Source: Myxococcales bacterium (lineage in GTDB: Bacteria > Myxococcota > UBA796 > SXON01). Taken from it: DNA of 64,000 nucleotides. Below are positions 1-8,123 of the stretch, piece after piece (position 1 is the stretch's first letter; every line of letters starts with the position of its first letter). The translations under genes were made by a program, and so were the position numbers. Where the stretch lies: assembly GCA_009692585.1 (NCBI GenBank), contig SHYX01000010.1:47253-111252 (forward strand), read 5' to 3'. The notes under the pieces are model-generated. The model saw nothing but the letters and a program-made list of their open reading frames with translations. It was not told the origin of the DNA and made no database searches.

Positions 1-827
1 AGCGGGAACAAGAGCTTGGTCGCGGCGTAGGCGCCGGCGCGCTCCGCGGCCTGGAAGCGTTGCGTCCGGATGAGGTCGCTCTGGGCGCGCAGCACCGGTC
101 CGATGCTGGCGCCGAGGATGTCCGCCTGGATCAACAGCGCCGCGAAGCTCCGGAGCTCGGGCATGTCCACCCGCGTGGCCAGATTCCGCAACGCCTGTTG
201 CCGGCTGGCGCCCACCTGGATTTCCCGCAGCGTGAACGAGAGCTCGTCCACCAGGGGGCCGCTCTTGGCCTTCTCGCACACCTTGCCCACCCCCGCGATG
301 AAGTCGAGCCCGGCCTCGACCGAGAGCGTCAACAGGTCCATCACGTACGGCAGATTGCGTCGAATCGCCGCCTGCCGCGCGCTCACCAGCCCCGAGAGCC
401 AGAAGTCGGGGAACATGCTCCCCATCCCGATGAGCAGCAGGTGGAGGGGGATGGGGATGAACACGCCGATGATCACCCAGCCGAGCACGATGGCGAACAT
501 CGTTTCGAAGAAGAAGGCCATCGCCACCTTGTAGGCGATGAATTCGTCTGTGCTCATCAGTCCGGACATCCCGGCGGCGACGAAACGACGGTTGATCCGC
601 TCGCGGTAGCCGGCAAGGACGAGCGGCCGGACGAAGGGCACGAAGATCGTGTACAGCGGCCGCAGCGCGTGCACGAGCACCGCCTCCTTGGCCGACTCTA
701 CTCCCCCGGGCAGCCGGCCCGCGGCCGCTTCGGCCTCGAGATCGCGAGGGGTCAGCGCCCGGAAGACGCCGAAAATCGCGGCGCCGAAGCAGAGGGCGAT
801 GAAGAAGTAGGGGGCCTGCCCAAACAT
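1..827 (-). CDS. TadC/GspF-type inner-membrane secretion protein (3' end outside window)
   Basis: The 275 visible residues start at the ATG at 827 and run off the left edge without a stop. An N-terminal hydrophobic segment (about residues 5-17) is followed by a cytoplasmic stretch, a long hydrophobic stretch (about 105-140) and then a type II secretion F domain. The last contains the diagnostic run around RRNLPYVMDLLTLSVEAGLD and a later LREIQVGASRQQALRNLA. This is the inner-membrane platform family of tight-adherence (Tad) pili, which works with a TadA ATPase and TadB. The start lies 14 bases after the aroE stop, so it may be read from the ribF-aroE transcript, an odd partnership. Other tad genes would have to lie beyond the window. 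TadB against TadC cannot be settled here. Confidence 0.8.
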   Translation of the reverse strand, partial: MFGQAPYFFIALCFGAAIFGVFRALTPRDLEAEAAAGRLPGGVESAKEAVLVHALRPLYTIFVPFVRPLVLAGYRERINRRFVAAGMSGLMSTDEFIAYKVAMAFFFETMFAIVLGWVIIGVFIPIPLHLLLIGMGSMFPDFWLSGLVSARQAAIRRNLPYVMDLLTLSVEAGLDFIAGVGKVCEKAKSGPLVDELSFTLREIQVGASRQQALRNLATRVDMPELRSFAALLIQADILGASIGPVLRAQSDLIRTQRFQAAERAGAYAATKLLFP

Positions 828-841
828 GACAGCGCAGGGTA

Positions 842-1687
842 TCACCAGCCGCCGATGTCGAGCACTCCGCGGATGGTGTCGGAATCCACGGCCCGCCCGG
901 TGAACAGCTCGAAGGACCGCGCCCCTTGGTGCATCAGCATGCCGATGCCGCGTTGGATCCGCACGCCCCCCGCCGCGCACGCAGCGAGCAGCGGCGGATC
1001 GGCCATCCAATAGTTGGCGTCCGTCCAGACGGCGCCGCGGGGGAGGTGGCGCACGTCGAATCCGCTCACGACGGGCACGCCCGGTCCCGACAGACAATTG
1101 ACCACCAGGGACCACGGTCGCGACGAAAACGCGCCCGAATCCAAGGCCGCCTCCGCGAACCGGACCCGCGGAAAGCGAGGCGCCATGGCCTCCACAGCGG
1201 CATGCCCGCGCGCCCGGGTGCGGTTCAGCCAGGTCACCGAGGCCACCCCCGCACCAGCCAGCGCCGCGCCGACCGCTCGCCCGGTGCCGCCCGCACCGAG
1301 CACAACACAGTCACGACCCGTAAGTTCCACGCCCAGCTCCTCACGCAGGGCGCGCAGGTAGCCTTCCCCATCGGTGTTGTGTCCGGTCAGGAGACCACCT
1401 TCGCTGACCACCACGTTGACGGCGCCGGCACAAGCGGCCGCCGGCGACAGCGCGTCGAGCGCCGGCAACACCCGCTCCTTGAACGGCACCGTGAGGTTGC
1501 AGCCGGCCAGGCCCAGGGTGCGAAACGCGGCGCCCACCTGCTCCGCGCGTTCCGGCGCCACGTCCAGGGCCACATAGACCGCGTCGATGTCGAGCCGGCG
1601 GAAAAGTTCGTTGTGCATCGCGGGCGACAGCGAGTGGCGGATCGGGTGGCCCAGGAGCGCAAAGACCTGGGTGCGGCCGGTGATCAT
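842..1687 (-). CDS. aroE: Shikimate dehydrogenase
   Basis: The product (281 aa) reduces 3-dehydroshikimate to shikimate with NADPH in aromatic amino acid biosynthesis. The substrate domain carries the N-terminal GHPIRHSLSPAMHN signature (residues 13-26), the catalytic Lys in NLTVPFKE (Lys70) and the paired Asp in HNTDGEGY (Asp106). The Rossmann domain has GAGGTGRAV near residue 128. Length is normal for AroE. The ATG at 1687 was chosen because it forms a 4-base ATGA overlap with the end of ribF, implying translational coupling. A longer upstream open frame exists but only reads ribF out of frame. Nothing looks damaged. Confidence 0.95.
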   Translation of the reverse strand: MITGRTQVFALLGHPIRHSLSPAMHNELFRRLDIDAVYVALDVAPERAEQVGAAFRTLGLAGCNLTVPFKERVLPALDALSPAAACAGAVNVVVSEGGLLTGHNTDGEGYLRALREELGVELTGRDCVVLGAGGTGRAVGAALAGAGVASVTWLNRTRARGHAAVEAMAPRFPRVRFAEAALDSGAFSSRPWSLVVNCLSGPGVPVVSGFDVRHLPRGAVWTDANYWMADPPLLAACAAGGVRIQRGIGMLMHQGARSFELFTGRAVDSDTIRGVLDIGGW

Positions 1688-2595
1688 CGCAGCATGCCCC
1701 GCGCTGCGGCCGCGTCCAGCGCGATCTGGGCGGCCAGCGCGTCCATCGAGGGGAAGCGCCGCTCCTCGCGAATGCGCCCGACCAACTCCAACTCGAGGGT
1801 CGAGCCGTATAGAGCGTCGGCGACGTCGAAGAGGTGGGCCTCGACGGCGTACCGCTCGCCCCCCACCGTCGGGCGGACGCCGATGTTGGCGACTCCGCCA
1901 ACCGAGCGGCCGTCGGGCAGCCGCGTCCGTACGGCGTACACCCCGTGCGCCGGGCGGATTTCCTCGGCGATCTCGATGTTCGCGGTCGGAAATCCGAGGG
2001 TGCGTCCCCGCGCCTGCCCGTGGACGACGGGGCCGGAGATCGACGGCGGGCGCCCGAGCAGCGCCGCCGCCAGGTCCACATCGCCGGCGGCGATCGCCTT
2101 GCGCACCCTCGACGACGAGATCGGCTCGCCGCCGTGGTCCAGGCCCGCCACCTCGATCATCTCGATGGCCGGCTCCAGCCGGCGGATGGCGTCGGCGTCG
2201 CCGGCGCGCATGCTCCCGAAGCGGAAGTCGTGCCCGACGATGAGCGCCCGCGCGCCCAGGCGCCCGATCAGGACGTCCCGGACGAAGCGTTCCGCCCCCC
2301 ACGCCGCGAACGCTGCGGTGAACGGCTCCACCTCGATCCGGGCCACGCCTGCCACATGAAGCGTCGCGACACGATGCGCCAGTGTCTGCAGGCGGGGCTG
2401 ATGACGTTGCGGCGCTACTATCGCGGTCGGAGCGGGGTCGAAGGTGTAGACGCAGGTCGGTACACCCAGGCGCGCGCCCGCGGCGAAGAGGGCGGCGAGC
2501 ATGTGGCGGTGGCCACGATGCACCCCGTCGAAGTTCCCGATGGCCACCACGCTGGCCAACGATGCGGATTCCGGCACGGTGGTCGGCAAGGGCAC
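1684..2595 (-). CDS. ribF: Bifunctional riboflavin kinase / FAD synthetase
   Basis: This cytoplasmic enzyme (303 aa) phosphorylates riboflavin to FMN and adenylylates FMN to FAD. The N-terminal nucleotidyltransferase half has the IGNFDGVHRGH motif with its HxGH-like core. It also has SSSRVRKAIAAGDV before the linker. The C-terminal flavokinase half has GRTLGFPTAN, containing the PTAN metal/ATP loop, then HGVYAVR. Length matches the family. The start is a GTG at 2595. Internal GTG codons just before the IGNFDG motif are possible alternatives. The gene lies only 20 bases from the divergent gene at 2616 and overlaps aroE by 4 bases. Confidence 0.95.
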   Translation of the reverse strand: MPLPTTVPESASLASVVAIGNFDGVHRGHRHMLAALFAAGARLGVPTCVYTFDPAPTAIVAPQRHQPRLQTLAHRVATLHVAGVARIEVEPFTAAFAAWGAERFVRDVLIGRLGARALIVGHDFRFGSMRAGDADAIRRLEPAIEMIEVAGLDHGGEPISSSRVRKAIAAGDVDLAAALLGRPPSISGPVVHGQARGRTLGFPTANIEIAEEIRPAHGVYAVRTRLPDGRSVGGVANIGVRPTVGGERYAVEAHLFDVADALYGSTLELELVGRIREERRFPSMDALAAQIALDAAAARGMLR

Positions 2596-2615
2596 CGCGG
2601 CTATATCCTTACCCG

Positions 2616-5153
2616 ATGCTCCTCTGGTTGGCGACCGCCGCGGCAGACACGATTGTCGTCGCCCGGGACGGAACCGGGGACTACGCCCAACTGCAGGATG
2701 CGATCGACGTGGCGAGGGCCGGCGATGTGCTGCTCCTGGGGCCGGGTACCTATGTGGGTAGCTTCGAGGTGCGCGGCCGGTACCTGACCATTCGGGGTCG
2801 TGACGGGGCGGCCGTCACCGTGCTCGACGGGGACGGCGCCGACACCACCCTGAGCCTCCTCGACGCCAACGTGGTGCTCGAGGGGTTGACCCTCCGCAAC
2901 CGGCGAGGTGGGCTCCGCACCCAGGATCGAACCGACCTCGTCGTTCGCGACAGCGTGTTCGACAGCGTCGGCAGCGCCGACAGCGATGGCGCGGTGTACC
3001 TGGACAACGGCACGGCGCTGTTCGAGGACGTCACGTTCGTGGGCGGGGCGGCAGCGACGTCGTGGGCGATCGAGGCCGTGGCCGGCGAGCTGACCGTCGA
3101 GCGCTGCAGCTTCGCCGACGGGGAGGCTCCTTTCGGCAGCGTCGCCCTCGGGGCGAGCGTGACGGCGACGTTCAGGACCAGCACCTTCGAGGACGGGGTT
3201 GGCGACCGCGTCGGTGCGCTCTCGATCGGCCCGGCCGCACGGGTCACGATCCACGAGAGCTCATTTTCTCGCAATCTCGGCGCCTCGGGTGCGGTGTTGC
3301 TGGCGTCGGGCGCGGAGCTGTTCATCAGCGGGGGGAGCTTCGAGGACAATGTCGGCTCCGAGCGCGGCGGCGCCGTACGGGTGGAGCCGGGCGGCTCGCT
3401 CCTGGCCCAGGAGGCGCAGTTCGTGGGCAACGTCGCGCCCGAGGGCGGGGCGGTGTACGTCGCCGGGACCGACTCGGTGCTCGACGATCTGGGGAGTGTG
3501 TGGAACGAAAACGCGGCCGCCCTCGGCGCCGACGCGATCGACGCGCGGGACGGCGCGGTGGTGCGCCTGACCGGGAGCGTCGTCAGTGAGAGCGCCGGGC
3601 GGGTCGCCATCTTCGTGGACGTTGGGGAGTTGCAGGCGGACGCGCTCGAACTCGGAGGGCCTTCGGCCCGACTGGTGGCCCACGCCAGCGTCGTGAGCGC
3701 CAGGGGCATCGCGACCGTGGGTGTCGACGCCGCCTTGTCGTTCACGGGGGGCACCGAGGCGACCATTGCCGGACTGCTGGCCACCGGGGGCCGCACCCAG
3801 GTGTCGGCGGAAAATGCCAGCGTGAGCGTGTCCGCCTGCGGTGCGGAGGGCGGAGCCGGGGATGCGGCGTTCTTTGTCGCGACCGACGCGACGCTCCTGA
3901 TCGACGATTGTGAGCTGACGGGCTGGGGGCCGGCGGTCCTCGCCGAACGCAGCCTGCTCCAGTGGCGAGGGGGCCGACTCGTCGACAATGTTCTGCAGGG
4001 TCAGGACGCGCTGGTCGCGATTCGCGAGGCCACCGTGGGCACCGAGGTGACCAACCTGGTGCTCGTCGCGAACATCGGCATCCTGGCTCGTTTGTTGGAC
4101 TCGCCCGAGGCGAGCTTTCGTCACGCGACCTTCGCGGGCAACACCGGAGCGGCGCTCTGGGTGACCGGGGCGCCGCCCACGTTGGAGGCGCTCGCGTTCG
4201 CCCACCACGAGGGCGCCCTGCTGCACGGCGGTCCCGCGACCTGCCGCTGGTGTGGACTGCAGACGACCTCGAATCCGGGGACGCCCTTGACCCTCCTGGA
4301 GCCGGCGATCGGTGACCCCGCTTTCGTCCGGTGGGACGGCGCCGAGCCCCTCAGCGCCGACCTTCATCTCCGTCGCGACAGTGTACTGGTGGATGCCGCC
4401 GATCCTGCTACGGTCGACGCGGACGGCTCCCGCGCCGACATCGGCGCGTGGGGGGGGCCCGGCGCCGGCCCCTTCGCCGATGCCGACGGCGACGGTGCCA
4501 GCACGCTGACCGACTGCGACGACGCCGACCCCATCGTGCATCCCGACGCCACCGAATTCTGGTACGACGGCGTCGACCAGGACTGCGACGGTCGCGACGA
4601 TGATCAGGACGGCGACGGCTGGGCCGACGGCTCCGACTGCGACGACACCGACCCCCGCGTCCACCTTTGCCCCACCGGCGGCGGCCCGGCGAACGTTCAG
4701 GCCGGGTGTGGGTGTCGGGGCGGAGGCGAGCCCCGGTGGCTTCTGGCGGGGGTGGGCGTGGGGGCGGCCTACGCCACGCGCCGCCGCCGACGCAAGCTGA
4801 GCGCGGTCACCAACAGGCCCACGGCGCCGGCGCTGGCTTCCCCGCCGGCGAAGCAGCCGCGCTCGATGGGCGGCGGCGCCTCGCCCTCGACCGGACAGAA
4901 ATCGATGCCGCCGGGGTTGGGGTTCTCGCCGACGGTCAACTCGGCGACGTCGTTGACGCCATCGTCGTTGGCGTCGTACCCAAGCTCCGCCGCCAACACG
5001 CCGTCGAGCGCGATCCCGGTGCTGTCGGAATCACTGATGAGGAGCCCCTCGGTCAACAACGCGACCGCGAAGGGCTGCGACGCCGTGCCCGAGCCGCCCG
5101 CGGGCGAGGTGTGGCAGAGCAGGCACGACGGCACACACTCCATGCCCAGGTAG
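2616..5153 (+). CDS. Secreted parallel beta-helix protein with metal-binding repeats and Arg-rich sorting tail, read through past its usual end
   Basis: The product is 845 aa from the ATG at 2616. A signal peptide (MLLWLATAAADT) leads into about 580 residues of right-handed beta-helix type repeats (runs such as VVLEGLTLRNRRGGLRT), as in polymorphic outer-membrane and pectate-lyase-like surface proteins. Two calcium/metal motifs follow (DADGDG...DCDDADP, then DGDGWADGSDCDDTDP, about residues 620-690). Next comes a hydrophobic helix and an Arg5 run (about 707-726), the usual end of a MYXO-CTERM-type sorting tail. Here no stop follows. The frame continues about 118 residues, entirely antisense to the convergent gene at 4769-5218, and this extension has unnatural composition. 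Function is inferred as a surface protein with unknown ligand. The true end may be a lost stop codon or a sequencing indel. Confidence 0.8.
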   Translation: MLLWLATAAADTIVVARDGTGDYAQLQDAIDVARAGDVLLLGPGTYVGSFEVRGRYLTIRGRDGAAVTVLDGDGADTTLSLLDANVVLEGLTLRNRRGGLRTQDRTDLVVRDSVFDSVGSADSDGAVYLDNGTALFEDVTFVGGAAATSWAIEAVAGELTVERCSFADGEAPFGSVALGASVTATFRTSTFEDGVGDRVGALSIGPAARVTIHESSFSRNLGASGAVLLASGAELFISGGSFEDNVGSERGGAVRVEPGGSLLAQEAQFVGNVAPEGGAVYVAGTDSVLDDLGSVWNENAAALGADAIDARDGAVVRLTGSVVSESAGRVAIFVDVGELQADALELGGPSARLVAHASVVSARGIATVGVDAALSFTGGTEATIAGLLATGGRTQVSAENASVSVSACGAEGGAGDAAFFVATDATLLIDDCELTGWGPAVLAERSLLQWRGGRLVDNVLQGQDALVAIREATVGTEVTNLVLVANIGILARLLDSPEASFRHATFAGNTGAALWVTGAPPTLEALAFAHHEGALLHGGPATCRWCGLQTTSNPGTPLTLLEPAIGDPAFVRWDGAEPLSADLHLRRDSVLVDAADPATVDADGSRADIGAWGGPGAGPFADADGDGASTLTDCDDADPIVHPDATEFWYDGVDQDCDGRDDDQDGDGWADGSDCDDTDPRVHLCPTGGGPANVQAGCGCRGGGEPRWLLAGVGVGAAYATRRRRRKLSAVTNRPTAPALASPPAKQPRSMGGGASPSTGQKSMPPGLGFSPTVNSATSLTPSSLASYPSSAANTPSSAIPVLSESLMRSPSVNNATAKGCDAVPEPPAGEVWQSRHDGTHSMPR

Positions 5154-5218
5154 GTGCTCACCTCGCCGGGAAGGCTGGAGAGCGCGTGGGCGAAACCGAC
5201 GAACAAGAACAGACTCAC
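4769..5218 (-). CDS. Small secreted heme-motif protein with Arg-rich C-terminal sorting tail
   Basis: The product is 149 aa from a GTG at 5218, 7 bases after the stop of the upstream gene. A signal peptide (SLFLFVGFAHA) is followed by a single c-type heme attachment site, CLLCH at residues 32-36. An EF-hand-like Asp/Asn loop (DANDDGVNDVAEL) comes next, then a Cys pair (FCPVEGE, RGCF) and a hydrophobic helix ending in Arg5. That end resembles MYXO-CTERM anchors. It is the last gene of the YceI-porin-cytochrome run and its last 385 bases are antisense to the gene at 2616. A role in periplasmic or surface electron transfer is inferred. No family name can be given with confidence. Confidence 0.75.
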   Translation of the reverse strand: MSLFLFVGFAHALSSLPGEVSTYLGMECVPSCLLCHTSPAGGSGTASQPFAVALLTEGLLISDSDSTGIALDGVLAAELGYDANDDGVNDVAELTVGENPNPGGIDFCPVEGEAPPPIERGCFAGGEASAGAVGLLVTALSLRRRRRVA

Positions 5219-5225
5219 GCGCGCC

Positions 5226-6407
5226 TCACAGGAACATGTGGAATTGGGCGGTCGCAGCCGGAGACGCTTCGACCCCCGGGGTGCAGTAGAGCGCGCCGTA
5301 CAGCGCGTCCAGCCGCACATCCATGTGCGGGGCGAAGAACCAGAGGGCGGTGATCGTGCCGCGCCCGACCGGGGCCAGCTCGTCCCCGTGGTTGGTCTCG
5401 CACCATTCGGCGGTGCCCCGGATGTGCACGCCGCCGACGGGTTCGGTGTCGACCTGCAGGAAGCCTACGCTCCCCAGGTCCGTCTCGCCTGCGTCCAGTC
5501 GCGACGTGGTCACATTCGCCTCGGCGAGGAGGCGCACCTTCTCGAGCGGCGCGTACCGGCCGAAGAGGCCGTGCGCCTGCCGCTGTCGGGGCAGAAGCAA
5601 CTCGACATCCAGCTCGGCGGTGGTCCAGAGCGAGGACGCCCCCACCTCCAGGTTGTTTTCCGGCGCGTACGCCACGAGCGCGGAGTAGCCCCGCTCCCGG
5701 TAGACGTCGGGCGCGACCTGGAAGTTGCCGGCAATGCCCATCAACTCGGCACGCCACTTTCCGCGCCCGTAGATCGCGTCCAGGCCCAGCTGCTGGTCGT
5801 CGTTGGTGGTGGTGCGCGTGGCCGATCGTGCGTAGAGCAGGTGCTCCTCGGTGCGGATGCCGAACGGAAGTGCCATACGACCAGTCCGCACCATCAGGCC
5901 CTTGGTGACGTCGTATCCGAGCCAATGCTCCCGCGAGACGGCGTTGCCCCCGGTGCCGACGTTGCTGGAAATCCACGCCCCGTCAGCGCCCTCGGAGACG
6001 TAGCCGGCGCTCCCGTAGGCGTGGAACCCGCCAAGCTTCAGGTGCGCCCGGAGGTCGGCCTGCATCAGGATGAACCGGACGATCCACTCCTTGGCCTCGG
6101 CGTCGACGGGGCGCGGGAAGGTGAGGCTGCGAACATCTGCTTGAAGCTGCACTTCTTTGGGAAGGGGCACGCCGAACGCGAAGTCCTTGATCGTCCCGGG
6201 CTCCTCGCCGTGCTTGCCGTAGGTCGAGCGCATGAAGATCTCAGCCTGCCCCCGTCCGTATTCGGTAAGCACGCCGCCGCCGGAGGGGTCGACGTGGCAC
6301 TGGACGCACGAGGTGTACCCATGCCCGATCATGAAGGGATAGGCGTGGGCGGAGCTGGAGAACAGGCCGGCGAGCACCACGAGCGCCCCGACGAAGAACG
6401 CCTTCAA
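5226..6407 (-). CDS. Outer-membrane beta-barrel-like protein with N-terminal c-type heme site
   Basis: The product is 393 aa from a TTG at 6407 that overlaps the YceI stop (TTGA). The signal peptide ends at SSSAHA, immediately followed by YPFMIGHGYTSCVQCHVDPS with a single CxxCH heme site (residues 34-38) near the mature N-terminus. The remaining 340 residues alternate aromatic and polar residues and end in a Phe-Leu (HMFL), which fits a beta-barrel outer-membrane protein. A heme at the mouth of a porin-like barrel suggests trans-outer-membrane electron transfer, but this is inference. Alternative upstream starts would run through the YceI gene in another frame and were rejected. Confidence 0.75.
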   Translation of the reverse strand: MKAFFVGALVVLAGLFSSSAHAYPFMIGHGYTSCVQCHVDPSGGGVLTEYGRGQAEIFMRSTYGKHGEEPGTIKDFAFGVPLPKEVQLQADVRSLTFPRPVDAEAKEWIVRFILMQADLRAHLKLGGFHAYGSAGYVSEGADGAWISSNVGTGGNAVSREHWLGYDVTKGLMVRTGRMALPFGIRTEEHLLYARSATRTTTNDDQQLGLDAIYGRGKWRAELMGIAGNFQVAPDVYRERGYSALVAYAPENNLEVGASSLWTTAELDVELLLPRQRQAHGLFGRYAPLEKVRLLAEANVTTSRLDAGETDLGSVGFLQVDTEPVGGVHIRGTAEWCETNHGDELAPVGRGTITALWFFAPHMDVRLDALYGALYCTPGVEASPAATAQFHMFL

Positions 6408-6973
6408 GGTGCGTCGACCATGTAGACGACGGCGGACGCCTTCTGTACCGCGTCGACCGAGATGCCCAGGTAGTTCGGCACCGCGATGCCGTGGTCGGTG
6501 GTGTTGTAGGCGAACGACGCCGAGGCCTTCCACCCCTGTTTGGTCTTGCTCACGTCGTAGGTGACGCTTACCGGCTTGGTGGCCCCGTGCGCGGTGAACT
6601 GGGCCTCGAGGGTCCCCTTGACGCGCGCGCCCAGCTCGGTCGGCCAGGCGATGTTCGCCTTGGGGAACGACAGCGTGGCGTTGGGGTAGGTGCCCACCTG
6701 CAGGAACTTGTCGCGCATGTGTTCGTCGCGCAGGTCGATGCCGGTCTTGATGTTGGCGAGCGGCACGGTGAACGTCAGCGTGGTGCCGTCGTCGTCGACG
6801 CTGCAGTCGTTGGTGCGGGCGTCGATGTCCAACGCGCCCGGCTCGCCGTTGGCCTTGAAGCGGATGTCGGGTTTGGCGACCCCACTCTCGACGCGCAGGC
6901 CAGCGAGGGCCACGCTGGGGACGAGGAGGGCGGCGACGACGAGGAGGTGACCGAGGGTCCGGGGCATGGGCAT
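6404..6973 (-). CDS. YceI-family periplasmic lipid-binding protein
   Basis: The product is 189 aa from the ATG at 6973 (a second ATG six bases on is also possible). The signal peptide is MPMPRTLGHLLVVAALLVPSVALA. The mature protein has the YceI lipocalin-like fold signature. It begins with a strand pattern around VESGVAKPDIRFKANG and has the RDEHMRDKFLQVGTYPNATL segment, where YceI proteins carry their D-x3-F-D-x3-P-like motif. It ends with YNTTDHGIAVPNYLG. YceI proteins bind long isoprenoid quinones or lipids and commonly sit beside cytochromes. Here the two following genes both carry heme motifs and the stop overlaps the next start, which supports a joint redox role. Confidence 0.88.
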   Translation of the reverse strand: MPMPRTLGHLLVVAALLVPSVALAGLRVESGVAKPDIRFKANGEPGALDIDARTNDCSVDDDGTTLTFTVPLANIKTGIDLRDEHMRDKFLQVGTYPNATLSFPKANIAWPTELGARVKGTLEAQFTAHGATKPVSVTYDVSKTKQGWKASASFAYNTTDHGIAVPNYLGISVDAVQKASAVVYMVDAP

Positions 6974-7070
6974 GGTCCTTGAACGCGGCAATCGTACCAC
7001 TGCTTCAACCCAATGCGAGGCCGGAGGCTCACCGTGTACACCGAAACCCGATGAACACGCCGCTCTGATT

Positions 7071-7406
7071 GGTGTTGACCTGGTCGCCCGCATCCGCGAC
7101 ATCGCCCTGGTCGACACCGACGTCGGCCTTCTGACCGAACGTGGCGGCTCGGTGCTTGCGCTCACGGTCTACGACGAGACGGCCCGCCCGCTGGCGCCGA
7201 AGTCATCCTCGACGGGCGATGCGCCGCCGATGGGATGAAGCCGAAGGTCAGCTCCGTTTCGCTCGGGGTCGGTCGGACCGAGCTCGACATGAAGCTGGAG
7301 CCGCTCGCGCGCCTCGTGAGCCTGGTCGCCACCCTGCCCGGACGGCCCGGCAACCGACGCGCTGATCCGCAAAAAAGCGAGCCCGCCGCTGGCGGTCGAG
7401 CTGGGG
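7071..7406 (+). pseudogene. Frame-disrupted N-terminal part of the OmpA-like gene
   Basis: One frame reads naturally to VYDETARPL at 7193. Natural sequence then resumes in a second frame at 7196 (AEVILDGRCAADG) and continues to about 7345 (LARLVSLVATLPGR). The original frame is then resumed (ALIRKKASPPLAVELGLR) straight into the intact OmpA region. The two shifts (+2 and +1) compensate. The residue style, short Ig-like or carboxypeptidase-regulatory-like units beginning DETARPL and DPAGRPGAGATL, is the same on both sides. Either a decaying gene or two assembly indels would explain this. The true start cannot be placed. Confidence 0.45.
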
Positions 7407-8111
7407 TTGCGGCCGACGGCGCCCGACCGCGGGGCGCTCCTCGTCGAACTGGTCGATCCCGCGGGCCGCCCCGGCGCGGGCGCCACCCTCCGTGTCGGCG
7501 GCGTCGCCGTCCCAGACGGCGCGGCCGGCATCGTGATGTTGGAGGATCGCCCTCTCGGGCGGGTGAAGCTGGCGGCTGGAGCGCCCGGCTTCCGCACCAC
7601 CGAGGCTGACACCGTCGACGTCGTGCGCGGCACCGGCGCTCGGTTCGCGCTCCGGCCTGGGACCTGGCAGATCGTCGTGAGCGCGAAGGGCTTCGGTCCC
7701 TGGCACAAGGACGTCGAGGTCGTGGCCGCCCTCGCGGCCGAGAAGGTGGAGCTGACCCATACCAGCGTCGTGAGCCGCGAGCAGGTCCGCTTCGCCCACG
7801 ACAAGGCGGACATCGACGAGGGCAGCCATCCCCTCCTCGAACAGGTGGCCTCGACGCTCCTGCTCCACACCGAGATCGCCCGGATCGAGGTCCAGGGGTA
7901 TGCCGACAGCCGGGGCGCCGAGATCCACAACTTCGATCTGTCGCAGCGCCGGGCCGAGGCCGTGCGCGCCTTCCTCCTGCGCCGTGGGGTCGAGGCCGAC
8001 CGCGTGGTCGCGCCGGGGTACGGCACTGCCCGACCGCTCGCCAACAACGACACCGAAGCCGGCCGCGCCCGCAATCGGCGGGTACAGTTCGAACTCCTCC
8101 CGCCCCCCTGA
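7407..8111 (+). CDS. OmpA-family peptidoglycan-binding domain protein (probable 3' part of a longer gene)
   Basis: These are 234 residues counted from the first ATG of the intact frame. Residues about 10-85 are two short regulatory-type beta-sandwich units (DPAGRPGAGATLRVGG, then PGTWQIVVSAKGFGPW). From about 115 there is an OmpA-like C-terminal domain: VRFAHDKADIDEGSHPLLEQ, IEVQGYADSRGAEIHNFDLSQRRAEAVRAFL in two parts, and a closing RARNRRVQFEL. The Asp of the GYADSRG segment and the Arg in NRRVQF are those that bind diaminopimelate in OmpA/Pal domains. The domain tethers envelope proteins to peptidoglycan. No signal peptide is visible at this start, consistent with the real beginning lying in the disrupted region upstream. 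The next gene starts 12 bases after the stop. Confidence 0.75.
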   Translation: MRPTAPDRGALLVELVDPAGRPGAGATLRVGGVAVPDGAAGIVMLEDRPLGRVKLAAGAPGFRTTEADTVDVVRGTGARFALRPGTWQIVVSAKGFGPWHKDVEVVAALAAEKVELTHTSVVSREQVRFAHDKADIDEGSHPLLEQVASTLLLHTEIARIEVQGYADSRGAEIHNFDLSQRRAEAVRAFLLRRGVEADRVVAPGYGTARPLANNDTEAGRARNRRVQFELLPPP

Positions 8112-8123
8112 CCGGAGCCCCCC

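Noticed and set aside
5154..6425. A 423-codon plus-strand frame opposite the heme-porin gene
   Set aside because: The minus strand has a signal peptide, CxxCH and a barrel pattern. The plus frame is rich in Val/Arg/His without domains.
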